From JAKZVK01 sp965248255 (GTDB taxonomy: Bacteria > Acidobacteriota > Terriglobia > Bryobacterales > UBA6623): a DNA stretch of 64,000 nucleotides. Every line of letters starts with the position of its first letter. Position 1 is the stretch's first letter. Where the stretch lies: contig CBDFIW010000001.1 of NCBI GenBank assembly GCA_965248255.1, positions 372,001-436,000 on the forward strand, given 5' to 3'. Both the position numbers and the translations under genes were made by a program. Shown piece after piece: positions 38,084 to 47,456 of the stretch. The notes below the pieces were generated by a model. It was given only the letters and a program-made list of their open reading frames with translations. It was not told the DNA's origin and did no database searches.

Positions 38084-38228
38084 CGGCAGCGGCACCGCTT
38101 CTCAAGTCCCGAAGGGCAAAACAAAGGGCTCCGGAGAACTCAAGATGAGGAGATGCCCAAGCGCGGCACCGAGGGCCCCTCGTTAACGATTGCGGCGAAC
38201 TCTTTACTGACGCTCGGCCAATCGGCAG

Positions 38229-38280
38229 CAGAGCCGCAGGCGTGAGCCTGCGGGCCCGCACCCTGACGGGCGCGGCTCTG
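38229..38280. repeat. Cruciform-forming intergenic repeat (full copy)
   Basis: CAGAGCCGC and GCGGCTCTG close the element (9 bp arms), and GCAGGC-GTGA-GCCTGC forms an inner hairpin. Right-half copies are seen at 26280-26300 and 53490-53512. It lies between recO and glyQ, where it could act as an attenuator or transcript-processing site. Confidence 0.7.
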
Positions 38281-38294
38281 AGGCACGCTACTCC

Positions 38295-39164
38295 CTACAA
38301 CTGCTCGAGCACGGCGACGGTCTTCAGGCGCCGCTCGAATTGCGCTTCGAGGCGCTGGATCAGGAACCGTCTCAGATCTTCGGCTGTTCCGCGGTCCCAA
38401 GCGAGCTCTCGCAGAACGGGCAGCGGATGCCGAAGCATCTCGCCGGCTAGGGCGCGCGACGCGGGCGCCATCGGCCAGGAATCCCGCGTTCGGAAGTCCG
38501 CCGAGAACAGCCCGTGCTGTGAACGCTCGAAAAACGCAGGCTCATTCGGCCCGAACTCGACGCCACTCTGCAAGCAAACGTTCCACGGCGGCAACCAGCC
38601 GCCCAGCCGAACCGACCACAGCGCGAAGTATGTCACCGCGCGCCAGAGCCAGCCCGGCACGTCAGGCTGCTCGCCGGCGACGAAGGGAGCCGCCTGTTCC
38701 GGCACGCCCTCCTTGTGTCCGGCTGCTGCGCCCACCGCAACGGGCACCGCCGCCATCCGCGGATCGAGCTCGCCTCTGAGCCCAGCCCACAACTCTTCGC
38801 GCACAAGCAGCAACAGCCGAAAAAACGCGTCATTCGGCTCGTGCTCGGGCAGAAGCTGGTCAGAGGCCTCCGCTAGGAAGTCGAGCGCGACGCTGGTGGC
38901 GTAATCCGCCTTGAGAAAGATCGGCGGGCCGTTCAGCTCGCAGCGGTCGAGCTTGGCCAGATCCTGGTTCTCGCGGCGGTAATAAAACAGCCGGACGTGC
39001 GAAAGCCGCTCCAGGCCCGAGCCCCAACGGCTCTTCGGCCTGCGCGCGCCGCGGGCAATGCCACGCAACTTCCCCTGATCGCGGGTGACAAAACTGACGA
39101 TCAAGTCGGCCTCCCGGTACGGATAGGTGCGTAGGATCAGGACTTCACTTTCTCGGGAGGGCAT
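38295..39164 (-). CDS. recO: DNA repair protein RecO
   Basis: The 289-residue protein begins with the RecO OB-fold (VLILRTYPYREADLIVSFVTRDQGKLRGIARGARRPKSRW) followed by a helical domain. The C-terminal zinc-binding Cys set found in many RecO proteins is not seen; only CLQSG remains. RecO anneals ssDNA and helps RecA loading. It leads a row with glyQ, glyS and ppdK on one strand. Confidence 0.9.
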   Translation of the reverse strand: MPSRESEVLILRTYPYREADLIVSFVTRDQGKLRGIARGARRPKSRWGSGLERLSHVRLFYYRRENQDLAKLDRCELNGPPIFLKADYATSVALDFLAEASDQLLPEHEPNDAFFRLLLLVREELWAGLRGELDPRMAAVPVAVGAAAGHKEGVPEQAAPFVAGEQPDVPGWLWRAVTYFALWSVRLGGWLPPWNVCLQSGVEFGPNEPAFFERSQHGLFSADFRTRDSWPMAPASRALAGEMLRHPLPVLRELAWDRGTAEDLRRFLIQRLEAQFERRLKTVAVLEQL

Positions 39165-39262
39165 AGGCGCGCGACGACGCCGTGCGTAATTGCTCAGGAT
39201 AACAATATCGGCAGATGGGGTACGAACGGAAGGGGCGGCGAGCGAGGTTGGGTGCAGGTCGG

Positions 39263-42040
39263 TTAGCGGATGCTTTCGACCAACATCACGTCGGCTTCGT
39301 CGCGATCGTTACGGACGTACAAGAGCGACCGGCCGTCGGGCGAGACAGAGAACGACGGACCCGGAAAGCCGTTGGCAACGCCATCGACGGTGGCCAGGCT
39401 TCGCACACGACCGTCTGAGAAGTCGAAGAACCGGAAGCCCGTCCCTCGACCGAAGAAATAGATGCCGGTCTCGGCGACAACAGACTGGCCGGGGGTCATC
39501 TCTATGGCATACGTGGTCTCTTCACCGGTCTCGAGCGACACGCGCACCAAGCTCGACTCGCCGCGACCCCGAGCGAGCACGAACAGGTACTTACCGTCCG
39601 ATGATTCCTGGGCGAAGCCGCCGTTCGCGGCCACTTGCTCGGCTTCCGCGCCCGGCTCAGCACGATCGGGAACCGGGAGCTTCCAGATGCCCTGGAAGCG
39701 CCGCGTCACGTAGATCCACCGGCCGTCGCGCGACCAAGTGGGGGCCATGCCGCCCTCCTCGAGCAGTTCGAGGCGCCGGCGGGACCGGTCTTCGATGTTC
39801 AGCAGGTCGATGTAGGAGCGGTCGCGCTCGATGACTTGCACGGCGAGGCGGAGGTTGTCCGACGACCAATTCGGCATGGTGACCAACCCATCGTCGTAGG
39901 AGGTGAGCTGGATGGCCCCCGTCCCATCGCTGTCGGCCAGCCAAACTTGCATGCGGCCGGTGCGGTCGGAGACGAAGGCGATGCGGTGGCCGTCGGGCGA
40001 GTAGCGGGGGAGATGGTCGAGGCGGGTCGACCGAATCAGCGGTTCGGGCTCGGCCGCTCCTTGCAGGCTGAGGCGCCAGATGTTCAGGTCGCGCATCGCG
40101 CGCGTGTAGGCGAGCTTGCCGCCGTCGGCAGACAAGGCGGGCAGGCGGGCGCCCTCGCCGGAACCTGGGAGGGGAAAGACCCTGCCGCCTCTCGCGGGCA
40201 CTCGCCACAACCCGCCTTGACCGTTGCGCTCGGACGAAAAGATGATGGATTGGCCGTCCGGGCTCCAGACCAGACCGTCGATCCGCCGCTCCTCTTCAGT
40301 CACTCGCCGGGGGTCACCGGCGACGCGCAGGTCTTCGCCGAGGCTGACCACGTGGATATCGTCGGCCGCCAAGCCGGCGGTTTGGACGAACGCGAGGGCC
40401 CGGCCATTGGGTGAGAACGCCGGGCTGTGGCGAAAGCCGACCGGCCGCCGTCCTTCGAGGATGGCCGTGCGCTTACCGGTGTCGATCGCCAACAGCTTGA
40501 CGCCGCCCGGTTCCTGCGGAGATCCCCCTTCGACAACCGCCAGGTGTTTGGCGTCGGGCGCCCAGGCCAGATTGCGGAGGCCGAGGCTGTGCCGGGGAAG
40601 CCGAATGTCTGCAATCTTGCGCTCGGGTCCGCCGATCGGGGCGACGAGATAGACACCGCCGGATCTACGCTCTCGGCGAACGAAGGCGATATGGCGGCCG
40701 TCGGGTGACCACGCCGGGCTGGTGTCCACGCCGGGATGGTCGGTAAGGCGAAGCGACGCGCCACCGTCGATGACCTTGACATAGACGTCGATGTTGTCTC
40801 CCGTCCCGCCGTCCCAGGTGTAGGCGACCTGACTGGCGTCGGGGGAAAACGAGGCAAAGGATTCAGTGCCGGCGTCGCTGGTGATGGGTACGACCCGCGG
40901 CGGCTCGCCACGGCCGCGCCAGCTCCAGGGCGGGCCCGCGCCGGGACCTTTTCCCATCGGCCCATGCCACAGCGGAGGCACCAATCTGGCAGCAACGAAC
41001 ACCGCGAACAGGGCCACGCCGAGGCAAGTCAGCTTGACCCAGGTGCGGCTGAAGAAGGGTTGGCGCCCCGAAGCTGCCGACACGGCGTCCTGGCCCCGGC
41101 TGCTTGGGCCGGGCGGATCCGGTTCTCCGATGCGCGTCGACACCCGGGCTAGGGGCTCGCCGGCGTGCGTAACGTGAGAAGGCCGGGCAACCCTGCTTGT
41201 CCCCGAATCGTGCTCCTTCTTGAGGGTCCGCAGGTCGACGAGCAGGTCCACGGCACTCTGGTAGCGCTCCTCGGGATCCTTCGCTAGGGCCTTGTTGACA
41301 ATGCGCTCCAACTCCAGGCCCACCCCGCTGCGGACGGAGCTGATTGCTTCCGGGGGCTCGTGGAGGATCGAATAGAGGATCGCCTGTTCGTACTCGCCGC
41401 GAAACGGCAACTGCCCGGCGAGCATTTCGTGGAGTACGACACCGAGCGACCAAAGGTCGGTGCGATGGTCGACCTTGTCGCCGCGGGCCTGCTCGGGCGA
41501 CATGAAGGCCGCCGTCCCCAGCGTCGCTCCTTCGACGGTCAGCTTGCTGGCCCCCTTGGTCAGTTGCGCCAGGCCGAAGTCCATAATCTTGAGCTGCGTC
41601 TCGCTGCCCGCGGTCGGGCTGGTGACCATCAGGTTGGCGCTCTTAATGTCGCGATGCACGACTCCGCTTTGATGGGCCGCGGCGAGCCCCTTGGCGGCCT
41701 GCATGGCGAGTTCCAGCGCTTCATCGATCGGGACGGGAGCCGTCTCGACCATCTGCTGCACCGTTCGGCCTTGCAAGAAGGCCATGGCGATGAACGAGCG
41801 GCCTTCCACTTCGTCGATCTCGTAGACCGTGCAGATGTTAGGGTGGTCGAGTGCGGCGGCGGCCCGAGCTTCACGCGCGAAACGAGCCTTGTCTTCCTCG
41901 CCGGCACGCTCAGTCACGGACAGAAACTTCAGCGCCACCAGTCGGTTGAGCCTGGTATCTTCGGCCTTGTAGACGACACCCATCCCCCCCTCGCCAAGCT
42001 TGTCGAGGATCTTGTAATGCGAGATGGTTCGACCCACCAT
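39263..42040 (-). CDS. Ser/Thr protein kinase with TolB-like propeller sensor
   Basis: Residues 9-270 are a Hanks-type kinase: LGEGGMGVVY, catalytic Lys38 in VALKF, HRDIKSANL (129-137), DFG (154-156) and GTAAFMSPEQARGD activation region. A linker leads to one transmembrane span (about 335-355), then an extracytoplasmic WD40/PD40-type propeller of TolB style with at least six repeats (SFSPDASQVAYTWDGG, AWSPDGRHIAFVRR, VWSPDGQSIIFSSE, RYSPDGHRIAFVSD, SVSPDGRSLLYVRN). This kinase-propeller arrangement is common in Acidobacteria. The ligand and the phosphorylated target are unknown. Confidence 0.93.
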   Translation of the reverse strand: MVGRTISHYKILDKLGEGGMGVVYKAEDTRLNRLVALKFLSVTERAGEEDKARFAREARAAAALDHPNICTVYEIDEVEGRSFIAMAFLQGRTVQQMVETAPVPIDEALELAMQAAKGLAAAHQSGVVHRDIKSANLMVTSPTAGSETQLKIMDFGLAQLTKGASKLTVEGATLGTAAFMSPEQARGDKVDHRTDLWSLGVVLHEMLAGQLPFRGEYEQAILYSILHEPPEAISSVRSGVGLELERIVNKALAKDPEERYQSAVDLLVDLRTLKKEHDSGTSRVARPSHVTHAGEPLARVSTRIGEPDPPGPSSRGQDAVSAASGRQPFFSRTWVKLTCLGVALFAVFVAARLVPPLWHGPMGKGPGAGPPWSWRGRGEPPRVVPITSDAGTESFASFSPDASQVAYTWDGGTGDNIDVYVKVIDGGASLRLTDHPGVDTSPAWSPDGRHIAFVRRERRSGGVYLVAPIGGPERKIADIRLPRHSLGLRNLAWAPDAKHLAVVEGGSPQEPGGVKLLAIDTGKRTAILEGRRPVGFRHSPAFSPNGRALAFVQTAGLAADDIHVVSLGEDLRVAGDPRRVTEEERRIDGLVWSPDGQSIIFSSERNGQGGLWRVPARGGRVFPLPGSGEGARLPALSADGGKLAYTRAMRDLNIWRLSLQGAAEPEPLIRSTRLDHLPRYSPDGHRIAFVSDRTGRMQVWLADSDGTGAIQLTSYDDGLVTMPNWSSDNLRLAVQVIERDRSYIDLLNIEDRSRRRLELLEEGGMAPTWSRDGRWIYVTRRFQGIWKLPVPDRAEPGAEAEQVAANGGFAQESSDGKYLFVLARGRGESSLVRVSLETGEETTYAIEMTPGQSVVAETGIYFFGRGTGFRFFDFSDGRVRSLATVDGVANGFPGPSFSVSPDGRSLLYVRNDRDEADVMLVESIR

Positions 42041-42202
42041 TACTTAATTCGGCGCATGCCCGCGACTCCCGGTTACAAGAGTTTGGGGCGGTTTTCGTTA
42101 ACTTTGCATAGTTTGACTGATCAGTGATGTTCGCGCCACACCCCGATCCCAGGCTGCTGGAGAACTTGCTACGTCGGTTCGGATCACAGATGGGATATAC
42201 GA

Positions 42203-43210
42203 CTAACGGGCGGTGGCGATCTCGTCTCCCAGCTCTTCACTGATGCAGCAGGCCCAGAGCCCATTGAAGCCGCCGTTGGGGTGGTACTCGCCAGGCACCT
42301 TCAACGAATCCCACAGTGGGAAGTCGCAGTCGATATACCGGATGCCGTTCTCGCGCATGAAGCTTACGTACCCATGCTCGTCGGTCATCCCATCGAACAC
42401 CACGACGAAAAACTCGGCATGGTTGCGTCCGGACAAATCGTCCATGGCCGCGAGCAGTTGGTTCGTCACGGCCTTGCGTTGAGAACGCCGCTCGTTGTTC
42501 TGCCAATACGCGATCTTGTCCTGAACGTAGCCGGCCGATGCAAGCCAACGCCGCAGCGGCCAGGGGTGAAAGCCCAGCGGAGGGTGTCGAACCAGATTCC
42601 CTGATTTGTCCACGGTCGCGTAGGGCAGATAGGCAAATCCCTGCCGTGAGAAGAGGGCCAAGCCGCGGATCCATTCGGGCGGAGCGACGTTGCGCGAGTC
42701 GTGGTGCCAGAGAAGACCGTAGAGGACGAGCTGCGGTGGGTCATCACTCGCGAACAGGCGCTCCATCCACAACAGAGATTGGAAGGTCCCGTACCCGCTC
42801 GAGCCGAAATTCTTGAAGCGTTGTGCAGGGAACTCCTCTTGTAACCGCCACGCTAGAGTGTCGTGATCAGCCAGAGCGTGACCGAAGGTGAAAGAGCCTC
42901 CGACCAGCGCGATGAGGCGGCCTGACGTTCTCGGCACGCGGCTTGTCGCGCGTGAGTGGTCAGGAAGAATGCGGATACGGGTCGTGCGTCCGCTGCCGTC
43001 GTAGGCGGGAGCGAGGTACTCACCCGGCTTATTTCGCCAGCCGAGTTCCGGATCCTTCTCCACGATGATCGGTTGGCCGCGGTACAGTTCCAACGGTTGC
43101 CAGGTCCCGTGACCGCGGCCCCGAACCAGGATCTCGGCCGTAACGAGTGACAACACCGCGCCCACCAAGAGAGCTGCAACCGTGAACGTGATCCGGCGTG
43201 GGCGACGCAT
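42203..43210 (-). CDS. SGNH/GDSL-type hydrolase, membrane-anchored
   Basis: The 335-residue protein has an N-terminal signal anchor (ITFTVAALLVGAVLSLVTAEILV). The nucleophile block is ALVGGSFTFGHAL (GGSF-type), Gly and Asn blocks may be NFGSSGYGTFQSLL and YGLLWHHDSRNV, and the C-terminal EYHPNGGFNGLWA supplies the His. The family includes acyl esterases acting on polysaccharides or lipids. No partner gene is obvious; the neighbours are a kinase and the exported paralogue pair. Confidence 0.78.
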   Translation of the reverse strand: MRRPRRITFTVAALLVGAVLSLVTAEILVRGRGHGTWQPLELYRGQPIIVEKDPELGWRNKPGEYLAPAYDGSGRTTRIRILPDHSRATSRVPRTSGRLIALVGGSFTFGHALADHDTLAWRLQEEFPAQRFKNFGSSGYGTFQSLLWMERLFASDDPPQLVLYGLLWHHDSRNVAPPEWIRGLALFSRQGFAYLPYATVDKSGNLVRHPPLGFHPWPLRRWLASAGYVQDKIAYWQNNERRSQRKAVTNQLLAAMDDLSGRNHAEFFVVVFDGMTDEHGYVSFMRENGIRYIDCDFPLWDSLKVPGEYHPNGGFNGLWACCISEELGDEIATAR

Positions 43211-43242
43211 TCAGATGGGCCGGAATCCCGGCGTGGCGGCAG

Positions 43243-44486
43243 CTAAGCGCTCATGGGCGGGTCGGTCGTCGGGGCCCCCTTGCAATAAGACGAACGCCTC
43301 GGCACCCAGTAGCGCACGGCTAGCTCCGGTGTCTCGAGCTTCTTGTAGCCCTGAAAGCGGGATTCGAGAGCGAAGTCGAGGGTCCCGCTGGTGGGCAGGG
43401 TGCGCTCCACCGGATACGTCGCTTCGCCGGTCTCGAACATCTTCTCGATGTTCATCGCCAGGCAGGCAAAATGGCGGTGGGGTTTGCCGCTCTGCAGCCA
43501 CATCAACGTCGAGACAGGCTCGCTTCGCCCTTCAACGTCGATGGCCACGGTGAAGTCGCGGACGCCGCCGGTCAGCAGGAAAGCGGCCGCCTGGAGCCCG
43601 TCACGATAGTCCACCAGAAAGACCGCGGGTTCCTTGACCAACTCCCGCAGGTCGCCGGGCTGTCTTGTCTCACTGTGCGAGATGGCACGATCGAACAGCC
43701 GCTTCACCCACGGGGTTGTGTCCAAGAGATTCCACACCGCGCCATGCTGCAGGCATTGAACGGCCTTGACGCCCGATTCGCCACTCATACGCCGCTCGAC
43801 CATGCACTGCAGCGACTCGAGCAGGTGGAAGCCGTAGATGTCGAGGCCGCTGAAACTGATGGCGACGGCTTTGGTGGCGCGCTCGCCCCACGGGAAGTCG
43901 ATCTCGGGCTTGCGGTGGCTAACGGGTACCGACGACCCCGCGACCCCGCCATCATCGGGAAGCCCATCTCGCGCGAAATCTCGACCATGCGGCGGGCTTT
44001 GATCCAGCTATAGGAGAGGTGCTTGTCGTTGAAGACCGGGCAGGTCTGCCCGGTCTGCCGGAAGACGTCGGTGATTTCGAGGAACAGCTCGAAGCGCGGA
44101 TAGAGCTTCTGTGCCTTGTCGTTCATCGGATAGTCGCCGTGCTCGCCAATGAGCAGAACACCGTCGACCGCCAACTCGCCCGTGCCGAGGGTGAGAGCCT
44201 CGTAGATGGTGCGGTAGATCGGCACGCTGTGCTTCTTCGACATGGCGCGGCTCATGTCGTTGTCGGGAACCTGGGCCGTGTACATCGAGACGAGTTTCGA
44301 GCGCGGGCCGGGCGGTTGGTTTTTTTGCAGCCACCCCTCGAGGTACTTCCCAACAAGCACATCCGAGTGGGAGTTCGGACGATAAACGGTCATGATGGCG
44401 GCGACCTTCCTGGGCTCGGCGGCCCGAAGGCGCGGGCCGAGAAGGGTTGTGGCGAGGGTGGAGGTGAGAAAGGTGCGCCGTTGCAT
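43243..44486 (-). pseudogene. Exported protein of unknown family, inactivated by 8 bp duplication
   Basis: The start at 44486 opens with a Tat-like leader (MQRRTFLTSTLATTLLG). The protein is a close relative of the intact neighbour at 45056-46276 (shared DNDMSRA, LLIGEHGDYP, YPRFELFLEI, VFNDKHLSYSWIKA). After MMAGS the frame is lost because GACCCCGC occurs twice in tandem at 43934-43949; removing one copy restores SSVPVSHR and leads into the downstream frame (VERRMSGESGVKAVQC... to the end at 43243). It is therefore a recent pseudogene. The function of the family is unknown to me. Confidence 0.85.
43934..43949. repeat. 8 bp tandem duplication causing frameshift
   Basis: GACCCCGC is repeated directly (43934-43941 and 43942-43949). 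The intact paralogue has one copy at the matching place. Confidence 0.9.
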
Positions 44487-44565
44487 GAGGTGTCGCATGA
44501 GGCTTTGCGTTTCTCGCAAAGGCGCTAAGGACCGCAAAGGGCGCCGAGAATTCCGGATCGGGATG

Positions 44566-44793
44566 CTACGGCTCAGTTTGGAAGAATGAGCGGGGCAACC
44601 CGGCCTGACGAATGATGCTCATCAAGGTCCCCTGCCGCACGCGTGAGTGCACTGGAACAGGGACCTACACCGTGGTTTCACTCTTCCGCTTCTGCATGAT
44701 GCGGTGGCTGCCCCGTTGGCGAACACGCCGAAATCCGTGAGCTTCCAGAATGCGGCAGACTTCTTCCCCCGACAGAACACGGAGCTTAGCCAA
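44566..44793 (-). pseudogene. hicA: HicA-like toxin gene with internal stop codon
   Basis: A 75-codon frame starting at a TTG that overlaps the hicB stop reads LAKLRVLSGEEVCRILEAHG, FRRVRQRGSHRIMQ, then a TAG at 44665-44667 (codon 43), and continues VPVPVHSRVRQGTL, MSIIRQAGLP. This is the HicA double-stranded-RNA-binding-like fold with its GSH active-site His. One substitution turned a sense codon (between V and VPVPVH) into TAG, cutting the toxin after the His. The predicted toxin is probably inactive. It is too short and interrupted to be found as one ORF. Confidence 0.75.
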
Positions 44794-45013
44794 CCGGGAC
44801 CTCGACCTGGGTCACGAAGACTTCTGAGCGCAAGCGCCGCTCCACCTCGGAGGGGGCGGCTGCTTCAAAGAACAAGGTGAGCGCTTCGACCAGATTCGCA
44901 CGCGCTCCCTCGATCGAATCGCCCTGACTAGCGATGTCCAGTTCGGGACAGAGAGCGACGTAGGCGTCGTCCTCACGTTCAATGATGGCTGTCAGGCGGC
45001 GAGACTGCTCCAT
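44786..45013 (-). CDS. hicB: HicB-family antitoxin
   Basis: The 75-residue protein has the partial RNase H-like HicB fold: LTAIIEREDDAYVALCPELDIASQGDSIEGARANLVEALTLFFE. It lacks a separate DNA-binding tail, like many short HicB proteins. It precedes the hicA remnant and overlaps its start, so the pair is one unit. The antitoxin frame is intact while the toxin is broken. Confidence 0.85.
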   Translation of the reverse strand: MEQSRRLTAIIEREDDAYVALCPELDIASQGDSIEGARANLVEALTLFFEAAAPSEVERRLRSEVFVTQVEVPVG

Positions 45014-45055
45014 GGCTTCATTCTATGCCCAAGGCGTCCTCGGTCGCGGACGCTG

Positions 45056-46276
45056 CTAAGCCCAAGGCGGTGGGCCCTTACAAAAGTTCGACTTGCGGGG
45101 CGACTGGTACCGCACATTGAGGTCGGGCGTGTCGAGTTTTTTGTAGCCCTGAAATCGTGACTCCATGCAGAAGTCCAAGACGCCGCTGACCAGCAGCGTG
45201 CGCTGGACCGGATAGGTCGGCGTGCCGCTTTCGAACATCTTCTCGATCTGCTTTGACAAGCACGCGAAATGACGGTACGGCTTGCCGCCTTCGAGCCACA
45301 TCAAGGTCGAGACGGGCTCGCTGCGTCCTTCAACGTCGACCGCCACGGTGAAATCGCGTACCGCGCCGTTGAGCATGAAGGTCGCGGCCTCTAAGCCGTC
45401 GCGGTAGTGGATCAGGTAGGCGGTCGGTTCCTTGACGAGATTCTTCAGCTCACCCGGCTGCCGGCGCTTGCTGTGCGAGATGGCGCTCTCCATGAGCCGC
45501 CGCGCCCACGAAGTTCGGTCGAGGTAGGCCCACACGGTGTCGTTGTCTATGCACTCCACCGACGCGACCCCGGCTTCGCCTCCCCGGCGGCGCTCGACCA
45601 TCGACTGCAGCGACTCGAGCATGTGGAAGGCGTAGCTCTCCTTGCCACCGTAGGCGACCGCGGCGGCCCTCTTGACCGTCGCACCCCAAGGCAGGTCGAT
45701 TTCGGGGTCGCGATGACTCACCGGCACCGACGAGCCGGCCATCATCGGGATGTGCAATTCCTCCGAGATCTCAACCATCCGCTTCGCCTTGATCCAGCTA
45801 TAGGAGAGGTGCTTGTCGTTGAACACTGGTACTGACTGTGCCGTCTGGCGGAAGACATCAGCGATTTCGAGGAACAGCTCGAAGCGCGGGTAGAGCTTCT
45901 GCCCCTTGTCGTTGAGCGGATAGTCGCCGTGCTCGCCGATCAACAGGACGCCGTCCACCGCGAGCTTGCCGGTCCCGAGCGTGAGCCCCTCGTAGATGGT
46001 GCGAAAGATCGGCACGCCATGCTGCTTGGCCTTGGCACGGCTCATGTCGTTGTCGGGGACCTGCGCTGTATACATCGAGACGATTTTCGAGCGTGGGCCG
46101 GGTGGTTGGCCGTCCTGGTTGTAGCCCTCGAGATATTTGCCGATGATCACGTCGGCGTGCGAGTTCTCACGGTACTCGGTGATGACGGCCGCGACCTTCT
46201 TGGGCTCAGCGGCAAAGAGGCGTGGGCCGAGAAGGGTTGCGGCGAGGGCCGTGGTGAGGAAGGTCCGACGTCGCAT
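45056..46276 (-). CDS. Tat-exported protein of unknown family (intact paralogue)
   Basis: The 406-residue protein starts MRRRTFLTTALAATLLGPRLFA, a Tat-type leader. Well-spaced conserved parts shared with the neighbouring pseudogene include NSHADVIIGKYLEGY, YTAQVPDNDMSRA, VDGVLLIGEHGDYPLNDKGQ, YPRFELFLEIADVFRQT, FNDKHLSYSWIKAKRMVEIS, SSVPVSHR and DFTVAVDVEGRSEPVSTLMWL. The repeated His/Asp/Glu in these blocks could be catalytic or metal-binding. I do not recognise the family. The pair arose by tandem duplication, with hicBA lying between the copies. Confidence 0.82.
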   Translation of the reverse strand: MRRRTFLTTALAATLLGPRLFAAEPKKVAAVITEYRENSHADVIIGKYLEGYNQDGQPPGPRSKIVSMYTAQVPDNDMSRAKAKQHGVPIFRTIYEGLTLGTGKLAVDGVLLIGEHGDYPLNDKGQKLYPRFELFLEIADVFRQTAQSVPVFNDKHLSYSWIKAKRMVEISEELHIPMMAGSSVPVSHRDPEIDLPWGATVKRAAAVAYGGKESYAFHMLESLQSMVERRRGGEAGVASVECIDNDTVWAYLDRTSWARRLMESAISHSKRRQPGELKNLVKEPTAYLIHYRDGLEAATFMLNGAVRDFTVAVDVEGRSEPVSTLMWLEGGKPYRHFACLSKQIEKMFESGTPTYPVQRTLLVSGVLDFCMESRFQGYKKLDTPDLNVRYQSPRKSNFCKGPPPWA

Positions 46277-46422
46277 GAGGTTTCAGGTTTCTCGCAAAAC
46301 CGCTAAGAACCGCTAAGAACGGAAGGGCCTTGGAACAGATGCTTCCCTAATCGGACGCCTAGAGAGTAGCACGCGCTCGGGCGAGCGCGATATGCTGATA
46401 AACTCGGTCGCGAAGGGGAGCC

Positions 46423-46980
46423 ATGGGCATTCTCGAACTGTTCGGCATCCACAAGAAAGACCCCTGGGAAGAGCAGCAGGAGACGCCGTCCGAGACGATC
46501 CGCAAGATCACCAGCGAGCTCGACAAGATGGACCGCGACCAGGCGCGCTACATCGCCGCCTTTGCCTACGTCCTCGGGCGTGTGGCACACGCCGACCTCG
46601 ATATCAGCGAAGAAGAGGCGCGCGCCATGGAGCGGCTGGTCGAGGATCTTGGCGGGCTGCCCGAGGAGCAGGCTATTCTGGTGGTGCAATTGGCCAAGAC
46701 GCAGAATGTTCTCTTCGGCGGCACAGAGAACTTTGTGGTCACCAAGGAATTCAGCCGAATCGCGTCGCGTGAGCAGAAGGTGGCGCTGCTGAACTGCCTG
46801 TTTGCCGTGTCGTCGTCGGACCAATCGATCTCGAGCGCTGAGGACAACGAGATCCGCCGGATCAGCCAGGAGCTGCGGCTTGACCACCGGGATTTCATCG
46901 CGGCGCGGTCGGCTTATCGGGAACATCTCGAAGTGTTGAAGCGGCCTTCGAACGACAGCAGTTCGAGCGAGAGCGGCTGA
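46423..46980 (+). CDS. TerB-like protein
   Basis: The 185-residue helical protein has the TerB-type core: YIAAFAYVLGRVAHADLDISEEEARAMERLVEDL followed by a second repeat-like LNCLFAVSSSDQSISSAEDNEIRRISQELRL. Acidic D/E clusters at the helix starts could bind metal, as in tellurite-resistance TerB. It has a GAAGGGGA ribosome-binding site. The role is uncertain; TerB-like domains are also found in stress and membrane-linked systems. Confidence 0.82.
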   Translation: MGILELFGIHKKDPWEEQQETPSETIRKITSELDKMDRDQARYIAAFAYVLGRVAHADLDISEEEARAMERLVEDLGGLPEEQAILVVQLAKTQNVLFGGTENFVVTKEFSRIASREQKVALLNCLFAVSSSDQSISSAEDNEIRRISQELRLDHRDFIAARSAYREHLEVLKRPSNDSSSSESG

Positions 46981-47020
46981 AGTACGGCGGCGTGCCGGTA
47001 CGCCCGGCCGCAAGACTCCC

Positions 47021-47443
47021 GTGCAAGACGATAACCACAGGGCCGTACTGGCTCTGGCGGCGATCAGCGCTGTCGCGGTCGTGCTGGGCCTGCTGGGATG
47101 GTGGCAGTGTTTCGGATTCGTCTTGTGGCTGGTGATCATTCTGTGCGCGGCGCTCGCCTATGGACGAGACGCATGGCGGGGACCAATCCGCTCCGCCTTG
47201 TTCGTCATGCTTGCGGTCAACCTGCTGCTCTTTCTCGCGATACTCCTGACCGATCGGACCGCGGGCGACCCCGTGCTCATTCTCGGCACTCCAGTGAGCA
47301 CGGCGTTCCTCATCTATGGCATCTGGCCGATGGGGAACCTGCTGAGCGTGTTGTACTTCGCCGTATTCGAGCGTTCGGTCCTTCCCCCCGAGAAGATCGA
47401 GCGATTCCTGACTGAGTTCGGCCGCCGCAATTCCGCCGACTAA
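47021..47443 (+). CDS. Small membrane protein of unknown function
   Basis: The GTG at 47021 gives a 140-residue product with four hydrophobic segments (AVLALAAISAVAVVLGLLGW, FGFVLWLVIILCAALAY, ALFVMLAVNLLLFLAILL and STAFLIYGIWPMGNLLSVLYF). It lies 40 bp after the TerB-like gene and 13 bp before the symporter gene, so it may be co-transcribed and could assist the symporter; small accessory subunits of this size are known for some sodium symporters. Confidence 0.75.
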   Translation: MQDDNHRAVLALAAISAVAVVLGLLGWWQCFGFVLWLVIILCAALAYGRDAWRGPIRSALFVMLAVNLLLFLAILLTDRTAGDPVLILGTPVSTAFLIYGIWPMGNLLSVLYFAVFERSVLPPEKIERFLTEFGRRNSAD

Positions 47444-47456
47444 CCCATCCCACCCA

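Noticed and set aside
37226..38245. A 339-residue plus-strand ORF across glyQ
   Set aside because: Antisense to glyQ and has no recognised features.
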